DNA of 64,000 nt from positions 182,048 to 246,047 of the forward strand of contig NZ_QFRK01000006.1 in the NCBI RefSeq assembly GCF_003143855.1. The letters run 5' to 3'. Below, piece by piece: positions 14,141 to 24,263 of this stretch (position 1 is the stretch's first letter; each line of letters begins with the position of its first letter). The translations under genes and the position numbers were made by a program. The notes under the pieces are model-generated. The model had not been told where the DNA came from. It saw only the letters and a program-made list of their open reading frames with translations, and ran no database searches. The DNA comes from Streptomyces sp. NWU339. GTDB lineage: Bacteria > Actinomycetota > Actinomycetes > Streptomycetales > Streptomycetaceae.

Positions 14141-14250
14141 CTTGGGCTCCTGCTACTGCGTGGGAAGGGGAAGGCGGGCGACCAAAAACGCCGGTCCCGG
14201 CGGGCGCCCCCAGGAGGAGGCGCTGCCGTGGACCGGCGATAGGTGGCTCG

Positions 14251-14472
14251 CTACTTCTTGGAGCCGGAGGCCTTGCCGAAGCGGGCCTCGAAGCGGGCCA
14301 CACGGCCACCGGTGTCGAGGATCTTCTGCTTGCCCGTGTAGAACGGGTGGCACTCGGAGCAGACCTCGGCCCGGACGGTGCCGGACCCGATGGTGCTGCG
14401 GGTCGTGAACGACGCGCCGCAGGTGCAGCTGACCTGCGTCTCGACGTACGCGGGGTGGATGTCGCGCTTCAA
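14251..14472 (-). CDS. rpmE: 50S ribosomal protein L31, zinc-binding form
   Basis: Ribosomal protein of 73 aa beginning [20 protein letters not shown] (TTG read as Met). The four Cys in CTC and CSEC are the zinc ligands of the C+ type of L31. Streptomycetes usually also have a Cys-less copy induced under zinc limitation. The TTG at 14472 is preceded by AGGAGA four bases away and is the only start that gives the family N-terminus. It lies between the LCP gene and prfA. Confidence 0.95.
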   Translation of the reverse strand: MKRDIHPAYVETQVSCTCGASFTTRSTIGSGTVRAEVCSECHPFYTGKQKILDTGGRVARFEARFGKASGSKK

Positions 14473-14616
14473 GGTGTCTCCTAGATCGGGGAGGGCGCCG
14501 GGTCGCCACCACGGGATGCGGGAGCGTGAACCGGAGCCGACGTACCAGTCTGCCAGGACTGGGGCCATCCCCCAAAACCGGGGGCGGCCGTCGTTTGTTC
14601 CCGGGAGCGGGTCCGG

Positions 14617-14648
14617 CTCGAGACGCCGGGGCCCGAGGGGCGCTCGAG
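14617..14648 (-). terminator. Weak hairpin downstream of the LCP gene
   Basis: An imperfect stem CTCGAGaCGCC / GGGCGCTCGAG lies just past the LCP stop at 14655 and before rpmE. It has no T tract on the minus strand. Confidence 0.3.
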
Positions 14649-14654
14649 GCGTGC

Positions 14655-15761
14655 TCAAGAGGCGCTGACGACGCCCTCGGCCCCACCCGTGACCGTGTCC
14701 GCCGTCGCCGAGCGCGGGATCGGCCCGTCGTTCTTCAGGGCCTCCCAGACCAGCCGCGCCTTCTCCTTCCACGGCAGGACGCGGTTGGGGGCGGCGGGGT
14801 CGTAACGCACCGGCATGGTCACCATGTCCATGTCCCCGGGGCCGATGCCCTTCAGGCCGTCGACGAAGGACATCAGGGAGTTCACCGAGCCCAGGCCGGA
14901 GTCGGTGGTGACGGTCCTGGTGACCGTGTCGGCGATGTCGTAGAGCTTCCTGGGGTCGGTGAGGAGGCCGACGTCCTTCACCTGCCGGACCAGGGCCCTG
15001 AGGAAGGCCTGCTGGATCTGGATGCGGCCCAGGTCGGAGCCGTCGCCGACGCCGTGCCGGGTGCGCACCAGACCGAGGGCCTGTGCGCCGTCGAGCCGGT
15101 GGGTGCCTGCCGCCAGCTCGAGGTGGCTGTCGGGGTCGTCGATGTCCTCGGTGGTGGTGACCTCGACGCCGCCCAGTTCGTCCACGATTTTCCGGAAACC
15201 GGTGAAGTCGACCTCCAGGTAGTGGTCCATGCGCAGGTCGGTCATCGACTCGACGGTCTTCACGACGCAGGCGGCCCCGCCGGTGGCGTACGCGGAGTTG
15301 AACATCACACCGTTCGCGGCGGGGTGGGTGCCGCCCTCGGTGTCGGTGCACTCGGGCCGGTCGACGACGGTGTCCCGCGGGACGGACACCACGGACGCCT
15401 TCCGGTGCCCCTCGTGGACGTGCACGATCATCGCGGCGTCGGAGCGGGCGCCGCCGTCGTCGGCACCGCCGCCGAGCTTCCGGTTGCCCCCGGAGCGGCT
15501 GTCGGAACCGAGGACGAGGACGTTCTCGGAGCCGTCGCCGGCCTTCTCGGGCCGGTCGGTGCCGAGGAGGCGGTCGATGTCGATGCTCGTGAGGTTGCCG
15601 TTGAGTCTGACGTACACGTATCCGGCGCCGGCGCCGCCCAGGACGAGGACGGCCGCGGCGGTCCACGCCATGGCCTTGAGACCGCTGCGCCGCCTGCCGT
15701 GCGGCGTGCGGCGCCTTCTCCGGGCCGGTGGGCCGGCCCCGGGTGTGCTCTCCGCGGACAT
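14655..15761 (-). CDS. LytR-CpsA-Psr (LCP) family wall glycopolymer transferase
   Basis: Membrane protein (368 aa) of the family that transfers undecaprenyl-linked glycopolymers to peptidoglycan. It has a basic cytoplasmic N-terminus ([12 protein letters not shown]), one membrane anchor near residues 30-52, and an extracellular LCP domain with [37 protein letters not shown] and [20 protein letters not shown]. These motifs carry the conserved Arg and Asp residues that bind the lipid diphosphate. I chose the ATG at 15761, which has AGGAGCTGAGGAG before it, over an upstream in-frame start at 15842. It may act in the same pathway as WecA at 7682. Confidence 0.9.
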   Translation of the reverse strand: MSAESTPGAGPPARRRRRTPHGRRRSGLKAMAWTAAAVLVLGGAGAGYVYVRLNGNLTSIDIDRLLGTDRPEKAGDGSENVLVLGSDSRSGGNRKLGGGADDGGARSDAAMIVHVHEGHRKASVVSVPRDTVVDRPECTDTEGGTHPAANGVMFNSAYATGGAACVVKTVESMTDLRMDHYLEVDFTGFRKIVDELGGVEVTTTEDIDDPDSHLELAAGTHRLDGAQALGLVRTRHGVGDGSDLGRIQIQQAFLRALVRQVKDVGLLTDPRKLYDIADTVTRTVTTDSGLGSVNSLMSFVDGLKGIGPGDMDMVTMPVRYDPAAPNRVLPWKEKARLVWEALKNDGPIPRSATADTVTGGAEGVVSAS

Positions 15762-15909
15762 GCGCTCCTCAGCTCCTGCCCGGTCGGTCACCCCTGCCTC
15801 CGGTGCCGGACCCGGCCGGATGACGACCCGTACAGCAACCATCGTCCCGCCGTACCCGTCGTTCCGCCGCCCGGCCGGAGGGAGGGACCGGTCCGTGGCC
15901 GCACGGCAC

Positions 15910-15940
15910 CCGGGCCCGGCCGTTGCACGGCCGGGCCCGG
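15910..15940 (-). terminator. Perfect hairpin downstream of the serine protease
   Basis: Two 14-base arms (CCGGGCCCGGCCGT / ACGGCCGGGCCCGG) with a three-base loop stand 55 bases after the protease stop. On the minus strand the stem is followed by GGGTGCCGTGC, so there is no T tract. Confidence 0.75.
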
Positions 15941-15994
15941 GGTGTTCCGTTCAGGAGCGGTGAGCACGGCGCTCACCTGCGGTGTCCCGCGCCG

Positions 15995-17815
15995 TCAGCC
16001 GAAGATGCCGTACTGCTGGAAACCGGTACCGACGGAGATCCTGGCGGCGAAGATCCCGCTCGTGGCCTTCCCGGTGCCCTTGTACAGGTACAGGGTGCCG
16101 CCGGGGGTGCGGGCCAGGAAGTCGGCCTTGCCGTCGCCGCTGACGTCGCCCACGGTGGCGAAGGCGTTGTACGTCTTGCTGCTCCAGGTGCGGACCTTGA
16201 CCCGGCCGGAGAAGGCGCCGGTGCCGGCCTTACCGGTGCCCCGGTACAGGTACACCGCGCCGGTGCTCTTGTGGCGGGCGATCAGGTCGGTCTTCCCGTC
16301 GCCGTTGAAGTCGCCGTGGCCGCGCACGGAGTTGTACTGGTTCCAGCCGGAGCCGACCTTCACGCGGGCGGAGAAGGTGCCGTTGCCCTTGCCCGGGTAG
16401 ATCCACAGCACACCGGCGGAGTCCACGGACAGCAGGTCGGGCAGGTAGTCGCCGGTGACGTCACCGGGGGTGACGATGCGGGTACGGGACTTCCAGTTGT
16501 CGAAGATGCGCTTGGTGGACCAGGTGCCGCTGGAGATCACGTACCGGGTCCAGTAGACGGCGCCGTCGCTGCTGCGCCGGTACACCAGGTCCTGGTACCC
16601 GTCCCGGTTGAGGTCGGTCTGCAGGACGACGTTGACGCCCTTCCAGTTGCCCCAGGACTCGCGGGCGGCGAAGGAGGAGCCCTTGGAGTCCATGGAGTAG
16701 CCGGTCCCCGTCGAGGACTTGCGCACCCACAGGTCGGCGCGGTGGTCGCCGCTGATGTTGGTGTCGTCGACGCGTGCGTAGGCGGCCCCGACGTAGCTGC
16801 TCACCTTGGCGAAGACGCTGTAGGCGCCCTTCTCGACGCAGTCCCTCACACCCCAGGAGACGACGCCGACGATCCGGTTGTTCACGACCAGCGGGCCGCC
16901 GGAGTCGCCGTTGCAGGCGGAGGTGGTGCCGCTGTCGGTGCCGGAGGCGGGCTTGCCCGCGCAGACCATGTGGCCCTTGACGAAGTCGGCGCCGTAGGTG
17001 CGGGCGCACGTGGCGTCGGACTGGATGGGCAGCGTGGCGGCCTTCAGCGTCTCGGAGACGTCCTGGCTGGTGGAGCTGGTGCGGCCCCAGCCGTAGACCT
17101 TGGCGCTCTTTCCGGCGGCGTAGGAGGCGGTGTCGCCGGAGGTGGTCATGCGGATCGGGGTGGCCTTGACGGGGCCGGGCAGGGTGAGCACCGCGATGTC
17201 GTTGTCGATGGTCGTCGCGTTGTACGACGGGTGGTTCCACTGACGCCAGACACCGGAGACGGTGCCGCCGCTCAGGTTTCCGTCGGCCGAGGGGAGCTGC
17301 GCGGTCCCCGTGACGACGGCGCCGTTGGCGTTCCAGTTGTATCCCTTGACGCAGTGCGCGGCGGTGAGGATCTTCGTCGGGGCCACGACGGCACCACCGC
17401 AGAAGAAGCCGATGTCGTCGCTCGTGCGGCTGGTGCCCCGGTCGTCGTAGTAGTGGAGCTGCGCCATCCAGGGCGCGGAGGTGATGCTGGTCGTGCTGCC
17501 ACCGATGATCTTCGCGTCGATGACGGAGCCGCTGCTGCCGGCGCCGATGGTGGTGCTCTTGCTCAGCGACGACCGGTTCGTTTGGCCGGCGGTGTCGTCA
17601 CCGGCGAGCGCGCCGGCGACGCGCTTCTTCAGCTCGGCCGGTGACGGCGAGCTGAACGCCGGGGCGGCGGTCGGCTGCGGCAGCGCGGTGGCGGCGCCGG
17701 CGGACGAGGTCAGCAGTGCGGCGGTGACGGCCGCGGCGACGCCGGCGGCGGCGACGGGCAGCGCGATTCTGACCCGGCGTCTGTGCCGACCGCCCCCGGA
17801 CATGGAAGTACCCAC
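15995..17815 (-). CDS. Secreted trypsin-like serine protease with C-terminal FG-GAP/VCBS repeats
   Basis: Predicted extracellular endopeptidase of 606 aa. A signal peptide (basic RHRRRVR, then an Ala-rich hydrophobic core) is followed by a propeptide-like stretch and a chymotrypsin-fold domain beginning at KIIGGSTT. The triad is visible: His in LTAAHCV, Asp in DNDIAVL, Ser in CNGDSGGPLV. The last 230 or so residues hold several DxDGxxD-type units (TDLNRDGYQDLVYR, GDFNGDGKTDLIAR, GDVSGDGKADFLAR), which form a calcium-binding beta-propeller in related proteins, probably for substrate or surface binding. A GTG at 17815 with a GAGGGGGG region before it was taken as the start; an ATG four codons later is the alternative. 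Confidence 0.9.
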   Translation of the reverse strand: MGTSMSGGGRHRRRVRIALPVAAAGVAAAVTAALLTSSAGAATALPQPTAAPAFSSPSPAELKKRVAGALAGDDTAGQTNRSSLSKSTTIGAGSSGSVIDAKIIGGSTTSITSAPWMAQLHYYDDRGTSRTSDDIGFFCGGAVVAPTKILTAAHCVKGYNWNANGAVVTGTAQLPSADGNLSGGTVSGVWRQWNHPSYNATTIDNDIAVLTLPGPVKATPIRMTTSGDTASYAAGKSAKVYGWGRTSSTSQDVSETLKAATLPIQSDATCARTYGADFVKGHMVCAGKPASGTDSGTTSACNGDSGGPLVVNNRIVGVVSWGVRDCVEKGAYSVFAKVSSYVGAAYARVDDTNISGDHRADLWVRKSSTGTGYSMDSKGSSFAARESWGNWKGVNVVLQTDLNRDGYQDLVYRRSSDGAVYWTRYVISSGTWSTKRIFDNWKSRTRIVTPGDVTGDYLPDLLSVDSAGVLWIYPGKGNGTFSARVKVGSGWNQYNSVRGHGDFNGDGKTDLIARHKSTGAVYLYRGTGKAGTGAFSGRVKVRTWSSKTYNAFATVGDVSGDGKADFLARTPGGTLYLYKGTGKATSGIFAARISVGTGFQQYGIFG

Positions 17816-17904
17816 GCAAGTCCCCCCTCGGGATCGGAAGTTCGGGTCGCGATGTGAAGATCGGCCCGGAACAGCGTGATCGTACACCTGTCCGAGTGCA
17901 TGCA

Positions 17905-17937
17905 AAGGGCCGCTCCCCTCGGAGGGGAGCGGCCCTT
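17905..17937 (-). terminator. Perfect 15-bp hairpin terminator after rho
   Basis: AAGGGCCGCTCCCCT and AGGGGAGCGGCCCTT pair perfectly around a three-base loop. On the minus strand the stem ends in TTTGC. It lies 35 bases beyond the rho stop and upstream of the protease gene, so it ends the rho transcript. Confidence 0.85.
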
Positions 17938-17971
17938 GTGCCAGGCGGAGCCGAGGTGGGGTAGAACGACG

Positions 17972-19999
17972 TCAGTCGCCGTTGCCCGGTGTCGGCGTCG
18001 TCTTCTGGATCTGCAGCAGGAACTCGGCGTTCGACTTCGTCTGCTTCATCTTGTCGAGGAGCAGTTCGATCGCCTGCTGCGAGTCGAGCGCGTGCAGCAC
18101 CCGGCGCAGCTTCCAGACGATGGCCAGTTCGTCACTGCCGAGCAGGATCTCCTCCTTGCGGGTACCGGACGCGTCGACGTCCACCGCGGGGAAGATGCGC
18201 TTGTCGGCGAGCTTCCGGTCGAGCTTGAGCTCCATGTTGCCGGTGCCCTTGAACTCCTCGAAGATCACCTCGTCCATGCGGGACCCGGTGTCCACCAGCG
18301 CGGTGGCGAGAATGGTCAGCGAGCCGCCGTCCTCGATGTTGCGGGCCGCGCCGAAGAAGCGCTTCGGCGGGTAGAGCGCCGTCGAGTCGACACCACCGGA
18401 GAGGATGCGGCCGGAGGCCGGGGCGGCGAGGTTGTACGCACGGCCCAGACGGGTGATCGAGTCGAGCAGCACGACGACGTCGTGACCCAGCTCCACCAGG
18501 CGCTTGGCGCGCTCGATGGCGAGTTCGGCGACCGTGGTGTGGTCCTCGGCCGGGCGGTCGAAGGTCGAGGAGATGACCTCGCCCTTCACCGACCGCTGCA
18601 TGTCGGTGACCTCTTCCGGACGCTCGTCGACGAGGACGACCATCAGGTGGCACTCGGGGTTGTTGTGCGTGATCGCGTTGGCGACCGCCTGCATGATCAT
18701 GGTCTTGCCGGTCTTCGGCGGGGCCACGATCAGACCGCGCTGGCCCTTGCCGATCGGCGACACGAGGTCGATGATCCGCGTGGTGAGGACACCGGGGTCG
18801 GTCTCCAGACGGAGGCGGTCCTGCGGGTACAGCGGGGTGAGCTTGTTGAACTCCGGGCGGCCGCGGCCGTGTTCGGGCGCCATGCCGTTGACGGAGTCCA
18901 GGCGGACCAGCGCGTTGAACTTCTCGCGGCGCTCGCCCTCCTTGGGCTGGCGCACCGCGCCGGTGAGGTGGTCGCCCTTGCGCAGGCCGTTCTTGCGGAC
19001 CTGGGCGAGGGAGACGTACACGTCGTTCGGGCCGGGCAGGTAGCCGGAGGTCCGGATGAACGCGTAGTTGTCGAGGATGTCGAGGATGCCCGCGACCGGG
19101 ATCAGGACGTCGTCCTCGGTGATCTGCGGCTCCTGCACGTCGTCGCGCCCGCGCCGGCCGCGACGGTCGCGGTAGCGGCCGCGCCGGCCGCGACGGCCGC
19201 TACCGTCGTCGTCATAACCGTCGTCCTGACGGCCGCCGCCCTGCTGCTGGCTCTGCTGACGCCCCTGACCACCCTGACCGCTCTGGGTCTGCTGCTGGTC
19301 GTCGCCCCTGTGGCGACGGTCACCGCGGTCTGCCCGGTCGCCCCGGTCATTGCGGCCGCGGTCACGGCGGTCGCGGCGGCGCCCGTCGTGGCCGTCGTGG
19401 TCGGACTTGGCGTCACCCTGCGACTGCTGCGACTGGGCCTCGGTCTTCGACTCGTCCTGCGGCTCGGTCTTCGCCTCGGCGGCGGTCTTCTCCGACGCGG
19501 CGGCCGGAGCACCCGCCTCGGCGGTGACGCGACGGCGGCGCTCGACGGGGGCGGCCTCGGTGGCGGGGGCCTGCTCGGCCGGCGCGGAGACCTTCGGCGC
19601 CGTCTGGCCGGGAATGTCGATCTGCTGCTGGGCCGCGGCGTCCTCGGCGGCGGCCTGCTTCTTCTCGGCGGTCTCACCCGTACGGGTCCGGGAGGTGGCG
19701 CGGCGCTTGGGCTTGGTCTCCGCCGCCTCGGCCGGGGCCTCGTTCTTCGGCGCGGTGGCGCCTGCTCCCGCCTGCGCCTCCTTGATGACCTCGATCAGCT
19801 GACTCTTGCGCATACGCGCGGTGCCCCTGATATTGAGGCCCGATGCGACCTGCTGAAGCTCGGCCAGCACCATGCCTTCGAGGCCGGTACCGCGGCGCCG
19901 CCGGGAGCCGGCACCGCTGGCAGGCGCGGAAGCGTCCGTGGCGGGCGCGGCAGCGGTCTCCTCGACACGTGCGCCCATCAGATCGGTGGTGTCGCTCAC
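17972..19999 (-). CDS. rho: Transcription termination factor Rho, large-insert actinobacterial type
   Basis: Hexameric RNA helicase that ends transcription (675 aa versus about 420 in E. coli). The C-terminal two thirds contain the RNA-binding fold ([17 protein letters not shown]), Walker A ([11 protein letters not shown]), Walker B ([16 protein letters not shown]) and the Q/R loops. Residues from about 80 to 290 are an extra disordered segment rich in Arg, Asp, Gln and Gly (runs such as [20 protein letters not shown]). Such a segment is typical of high-GC Gram-positive Rho and is thought to aid binding of structured GC-rich RNA. The GTG start at 19999 has GGAAGGA upstream. A leader of about 400 bases separates it from thrB. 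Confidence 0.96.
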   Translation of the reverse strand: MSDTTDLMGARVEETAAAPATDASAPASGAGSRRRRGTGLEGMVLAELQQVASGLNIRGTARMRKSQLIEVIKEAQAGAGATAPKNEAPAEAAETKPKRRATSRTRTGETAEKKQAAAEDAAAQQQIDIPGQTAPKVSAPAEQAPATEAAPVERRRRVTAEAGAPAAASEKTAAEAKTEPQDESKTEAQSQQSQGDAKSDHDGHDGRRRDRRDRGRNDRGDRADRGDRRHRGDDQQQTQSGQGGQGRQQSQQQGGGRQDDGYDDDGSGRRGRRGRYRDRRGRRGRDDVQEPQITEDDVLIPVAGILDILDNYAFIRTSGYLPGPNDVYVSLAQVRKNGLRKGDHLTGAVRQPKEGERREKFNALVRLDSVNGMAPEHGRGRPEFNKLTPLYPQDRLRLETDPGVLTTRIIDLVSPIGKGQRGLIVAPPKTGKTMIMQAVANAITHNNPECHLMVVLVDERPEEVTDMQRSVKGEVISSTFDRPAEDHTTVAELAIERAKRLVELGHDVVVLLDSITRLGRAYNLAAPASGRILSGGVDSTALYPPKRFFGAARNIEDGGSLTILATALVDTGSRMDEVIFEEFKGTGNMELKLDRKLADKRIFPAVDVDASGTRKEEILLGSDELAIVWKLRRVLHALDSQQAIELLLDKMKQTKSNAEFLLQIQKTTPTPGNGD

Positions 20000-20400
20000 G
20001 AAGGGTCCTTCCCTGGAGCGGACGTCGGCCTGTCTGGCTCGGCGACCGGTTGTGCTGTCCGGCTTCGGTCCTTACTGTGCGAACCGTGCCGGGGCGGTTG
20101 TCCGCCGGAACGGCGGAAGAAATTTCTGGTGATGGCGCTTGCCGAGCCTTGACATCCAGTGTCACGTGGCGCGGTCGCACCGGTTCCGGAGCGTGCTCGG
20201 CGGGCCGTTCAGTGTCCGCGTGCGACGCACTGTCCGCGTACGGCGCAGAGAACACGGTGTGGCTTGGGGAGCTCCCGGAAGAATGTCTGTCCCGAACGGG
20301 GACACGAGGCACCTCGCCGTGGTGGGGTCGGGTGCAGACTTGAGGTTAACACTACCGGATCCAACAAACATTCCCCCTCTCCTCATCCGGCAACCGTGTG
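20000..20400 (-). other. Long rho leader, no gene
   Basis: Non-coding stretch between thrB and rho. On the minus strand it holds a small hairpin (CCGCCGTTCCGGCGG, 20102-20116) next to an A/T-rich AGAAATTTCTTC segment. It is a plausible place for rho autoregulation, but I see no recognisable regulatory element or confident promoter. Confidence 0.4.
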
Positions 20401-21318
20401 TCAGGCGGCAAGCGGAAGCACGCTCGCTCCCTGCAGATCGAGACGGAGCCGGTTGGCGGCCCAGTCGGCGCCGGCCAGTGCTTCGACCTTGTCGGCGGTG
20501 TCGGCGTCGGCCAGCGCCATGACGGTGGGCCCGGCACCGGAGATCACTGCGGGGACGCCGTCCGCGCGCAGCCGCTCCACCAGGGCCGCGCTCTCGGGCA
20601 TGGCGGGGGCCCGGTAGTCCTGGTGCAGGCGGTCCTCGGTGGCGGGCAGCAGCAGTTCGGGACGCCTGGTCAGAGCCTCGACGAGCAGGGCGGCACGGCC
20701 CGCGTTGGTGGCGGCGTCGACGTGCGGCACGGTACGCGGCAGCAGGCCGCGGGCGGTCTCGGTGAGGACGGGCCTACCCGGTACGAAGACCACCGGGACG
20801 ATGGATTCGGCGGGCTCCAGCCTGATCGCGCGGGCCGCACCGCCCTCCATCCAGGAGAGGCTGAAGCCGCCCAGCAGGCAGGCGGCGACGTTGTCGGGGT
20901 GGCCCTCGATCTCGGTGGCGAGTTCGAGCAGCGCGGTGTCGTCGAGCTTGGCCTCGGCGCCTATGGTCACGGCGCGGGCGGCGACTATGCCGGCGCAGAT
21001 GGCGGCCGAGGAGGAGCCCAGGCCCCGGCCGTGCGGAATGCGGTTGGCGCAGACGATCTCCAGGCCGCGCGGCTGTCCGCCCAGCAGGTCGAAGGCGGTG
21101 CGCAGGGAGCGTACGAGCAGGTGCCTCTCGTCGCGCGGGAGGGTCTCGCCGCCCTCACCGGCGATGTCGATGTGCAGCCCGGCGTCGGCCACCCGGACGA
21201 CCACGTCGTCGTACAGGCCCAGCGCGAGGCCCAGGGCGTCGAAGCCCGGACCGAGGTTGGCGCTGGTGGCGGGGACGCGCACCCGGACGGCGGCGGCGCG
21301 GAACGCGGGACCGGCCAT
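20401..21318 (-). CDS. thrB: Homoserine kinase
   Basis: GHMP kinase (305 aa) that phosphorylates homoserine in threonine synthesis. Family motifs seen: VRVPATSANLGPGFDALGLAL at the N-terminus, the ATP-binding PHGRGLGSSSAAICAGI, and the C-terminal PAVISGAGPTVMALAD. An AAGGAG site lies about 11 bases before the ATG, a long spacing. It is separated from thrC by about 420 non-coding bases, so it may have its own promoter. Confidence 0.96.
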   Translation of the reverse strand: MAGPAFRAAAVRVRVPATSANLGPGFDALGLALGLYDDVVVRVADAGLHIDIAGEGGETLPRDERHLLVRSLRTAFDLLGGQPRGLEIVCANRIPHGRGLGSSSAAICAGIVAARAVTIGAEAKLDDTALLELATEIEGHPDNVAACLLGGFSLSWMEGGAARAIRLEPAESIVPVVFVPGRPVLTETARGLLPRTVPHVDAATNAGRAALLVEALTRRPELLLPATEDRLHQDYRAPAMPESAALVERLRADGVPAVISGAGPTVMALADADTADKVEALAGADWAANRLRLDLQGASVLPLAA

Positions 21319-21334
21319 CGCTCGTTGACTCTCC

Positions 21335-21391
21335 TTGAGCTGGTGACTGTCGTTGGATCTGGGCGACTGTCGGTTGAGCTGGTGACCGTCG
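21335..21391. repeat. Pair of 18-bp direct repeats in the thrB leader
   Basis: TTGAGCTGGTGACTGTCG at 21335-21352 recurs as TTGAGCTGGTGACCGTCG at 21374-21391, 39 bases later, with one mismatch. A shorter related GCGACTGTCGG lies between. They sit immediately upstream of the thrB start codon on the minus strand. The rest of 21392-21693 holds no gene or clear promoter. Confidence 0.6.
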
Positions 21392-21693
21392 AATCACATT
21401 CGACGGCGTACGAAACCCGGGGATCGCCGCCGACCAGGGTGGCCGGCCGCCTTCCGCGCCTTTCGGGGGTCGCTTCCGGACCACGGGGACGACGCGGTAC
21501 CGCGGCATATGCGGCGGGTGGGTTGAGTACAGCCTATCGAAGGACGGTTCCGTGTCGACATAGGGCGCACGGGAGGCGCACGAGGCGTGTCGCAAGCCCC
21601 CTGTGCACCCCCCGTGGGAAACTTCCCCGGGCAAGCGCCCTCTTACGCCCTTCCTGCCGTCCGATGCGGCGGCTGCAGGGCGCGGAGGGCGCC

Positions 21694-21730
21694 GAGGGGG
21701 CCGGGGGCGCGCGGGCCCGTCAGCCCCCTC
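21694..21730 (-). terminator. Hairpin downstream of thrC
   Basis: GAGGGGGC (21694-21701) pairs with GCCCCCTC (21723-21730) just after the thrC stop, around a very GC-rich loop. It lacks a T tract. Confidence 0.5.
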
Positions 21731-21737
21731 AGCCCTG

Positions 21738-22796
21738 TCAGACCAGCCCGAGCCGTTCGGCGGCCGCGGCGGCGTCCACCGGGACGGTGACCGGCTGCGG
21801 GGCGCCGGCGACGGCCCAGTCCGGGTCCTTCAGACCGTTGCCGGTGACGGTGCACACGATCTTCTGCCCCGGGTCGACCTTGCCCTGCTCGGCGGCCTTC
21901 AGCAGACCGGCGACCGACGCGGCGGACGCGGGCTCGACGAAGACGCCCTCCTGCGAGGCCAACAGCCGGTAGGCGCGCAGGATCTCACGGTCCGTCACCT
22001 CGTCGATGAGGCCGCCGGACTCGTCCCGCGCGGCGAGCGCGTACTGCCACGAGGCCGGGTTGCCGATCCGGATGGCGGTGGCGATGGTCGCCGGGTCCTT
22101 GACGACCTCACCGCGCACGATCGGGGCGCTGCCGGAGGCCTGGAAGCCCCACATGCGCGGGGTCCGGGTGGCCACGCCGTCGGCGGCGTACTCCCGGTAG
22201 CCCTTCCAATAGGCGGTGATGTTACCCGCGTTGCCCACCGGGAGGACGTGGATGTCGGGAGCGTCACCGAGCATGTCCACGATCTCGAAGGCGGCCGTCT
22301 TCTGCCCCTCGATACGCACCGGGTTGACCGAATTGACCAGCGCCACGGGGTAGTTGTCGCTGAGCGCGCGGGCGAGGGTGAGGCAGTCGTCGAAGTTGCC
22401 GTCGACCTGGAGGATCTTCGCCCCGTGCACCAGGGCCTGGCCCATCTTGCCGAGCGCGATCTTGCCCTGCGGCACGAGCACCGCGGAGACCATCCCGGCG
22501 CGCACGCCGTAGGCGGCGGCGGAGGCGGAGGTGTTGCCGGTGGAGGCGCAGATGACGGCCTGCGCGCCCTCCTCCTTGGCCTTGGAGATGGCCATGGTCA
22601 TCCCCCGGTCCTTGAAGGACCCGGTCGGGTTGGCGCCCTCCACCTTGAGGTGGACCTCGCAGCCCGTGCGCTCGGAGAGCACCTGCGCGGGCACGAGCGG
22701 CGTACCGCCCTCACGGAGCGTCACAACCGGCGTGGTGTCGGCGACCGGCAGCCGGTCCCGGTACTCCTCGATGATTCCGCGCCACTGGTGGGTCAT
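21738..22796 (-). CDS. thrC: Threonine synthase
   Basis: PLP-dependent lyase (352 aa) that converts O-phosphohomoserine to threonine. The PLP lysine lies in [20 protein letters not shown], and the phosphate-binding glycine loop is [16 protein letters not shown]. Length and N-terminus ([17 protein letters not shown]) are those of the short bacterial class. It lies six bases after hom, so the two are co-transcribed. Confidence 0.96.
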   Translation of the reverse strand: MTHQWRGIIEEYRDRLPVADTTPVVTLREGGTPLVPAQVLSERTGCEVHLKVEGANPTGSFKDRGMTMAISKAKEEGAQAVICASTGNTSASAAAYGVRAGMVSAVLVPQGKIALGKMGQALVHGAKILQVDGNFDDCLTLARALSDNYPVALVNSVNPVRIEGQKTAAFEIVDMLGDAPDIHVLPVGNAGNITAYWKGYREYAADGVATRTPRMWGFQASGSAPIVRGEVVKDPATIATAIRIGNPASWQYALAARDESGGLIDEVTDREILRAYRLLASQEGVFVEPASAASVAGLLKAAEQGKVDPGQKIVCTVTGNGLKDPDWAVAGAPQPVTVPVDAAAAAERLGLV

Positions 22797-22802
22797 TGCT
22801 GG

Positions 22803-24095
22803 TTACTCTCCTTCAACCCGCATGATGCTGGCGACACCGCGCACGGTGTCGAGCTTGCGCAACGCCTCGACGGTGCCGCCGAGGGCCGCGTCGGACGCAC
22901 GGTGGGTGACGACGACGAGGGAGGCCTCCCCGTCCTTGCCCTGCTGGCGAACCGTGTCGATCGAGACGCCGTGCTCCGCGAACACGGTCGCGACCTGAGC
23001 GAGAACGCCCGGCTTGTCGGCCACATCGAGGCTGATGTGGTAGCGCGTGACGACATCGCCCATCGGCGAGACCGGCAGCGCCGCGTAGGCGGACTCGCCC
23101 GGTCCGGTGGCCCCGCCCAGCCGGTTGCGGCAGACGGCGACGAGGTCGCCGAGCACGGCGGAGGCGGTGGGCGCCCCGCCGGCGCCGGGTCCGTAGAACA
23201 TCAGCTGCCCGGCGGCCTCCGACTCCACGAACACGGCGTTGTAGGCGCCGCGCACCGAGGCCAGCGGGTGGGTGAGCGGGATCATCGCCGGATGCACGCG
23301 CGCGGTGACGGAGGCGCCGTCATCGGCCCGCTCGCAGATGGCGAGCAGTTTGATGGTGCAGCCCATCTCCTTCGCCGAGGCGATGTCGGCGGCGGTGACC
23401 TCGGTCATGCCCTCGCGGTGGACGTCGTCGAGCCGCACACGCGTGTGGAAGGCGATTCCGGCGAGGATGGCGGCCTTGGCGGCGGCGTCGAAGCCCTCGA
23501 CGTCGGCGGTGGGGTCGGCTTCCGCGTACCCGAGGGCGGTGGCCTCGTCGAGCGCCTCCTGATAGCCGGCGCCGGTGGTGTCCATGGCGTCGAGGATGAA
23601 GTTCGTCGTCCCGTTGACGATGCCGAGCACCCGGTTGACCTTGTCACCGGCGAGCGACTCGCGCAGCGGCCGGATCAGCGGAATGGCACCGGCGACGGCG
23701 GCCTCGTAGTAGAGGTCCTTGCCGTGCTCCTCGGCGGCGGCGTGCAGCGCGGCGCCGTCCTGGGCGAGCAGCGCCTTGTTCGCGGAGACCACGGACGCGC
23801 CGTGCGCGAAGGCGGTGGTGATCAGCGTCCGCGCGGGCTCGATCCCGCCGATGACCTCGACGACGACATCGAGGTCGCCCCGTTTGACGAGGGCGGTGGC
23901 GTCGGTGGTGACCAGCTCGGCCGGGATGCCCTCACGCACCCGGTCGGGGCGCCGCACGGCGACCCCGGCGAGCTCCACCGGGGCTCCGATGCGGGCCGCG
24001 AGGTCGTCGGCCTGCGTCGTCATGATGCGCGCCACCTCTGAGCCGACCACTCCACAGCCCAGCAGCGCCACCTTCAGCGGACGCGTACGCATCAT
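22803..24095 (-). CDS. hom: Homoserine dehydrogenase
   Basis: Reduces aspartate semialdehyde to homoserine, the branch point to threonine and methionine. The 430-aa protein has an NAD(P)-binding motif (VALLGCGVVGSEVARI), the catalytic region (AAVAGAIPLIRPLRESLAGD, then GIVNGTTNFILDAM) and a C-terminal ACT domain (YHISLDVADKPGVLAQVATVF). The ACT domain suggests feedback inhibition by threonine. Two adjacent ATGs (24095 and 24092) follow GAGG; the second has the better spacing. Confidence 0.96.
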   Translation of the reverse strand: MMRTRPLKVALLGCGVVGSEVARIMTTQADDLAARIGAPVELAGVAVRRPDRVREGIPAELVTTDATALVKRGDLDVVVEVIGGIEPARTLITTAFAHGASVVSANKALLAQDGAALHAAAEEHGKDLYYEAAVAGAIPLIRPLRESLAGDKVNRVLGIVNGTTNFILDAMDTTGAGYQEALDEATALGYAEADPTADVEGFDAAAKAAILAGIAFHTRVRLDDVHREGMTEVTAADIASAKEMGCTIKLLAICERADDGASVTARVHPAMIPLTHPLASVRGAYNAVFVESEAAGQLMFYGPGAGGAPTASAVLGDLVAVCRNRLGGATGPGESAYAALPVSPMGDVVTRYHISLDVADKPGVLAQVATVFAEHGVSIDTVRQQGKDGEASLVVVTHRASDAALGGTVEALRKLDTVRGVASIMRVEGE

Positions 24096-24263
24096 CCGAC
24101 CTCGTTTCCCGATTACCGTCTCGATTGCACCAGTCTCACTCACCGGACGGAAGTTTCTGCCCTTTGTCCGGATCGTGAGACATCAATTTCGTTGCGAAGC
24201 CCGCGAGAACCGAAGATCTTCCGCCTCCCTCTCCCGCGTCCCCTCGCGTTCTCTGTTCTTACC

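Noticed and set aside
20145..20160. TTGACA as a plus-strand promoter
   Set aside because: No -10 box at 16-19 bases and no plus-strand gene follows; it is probably chance.
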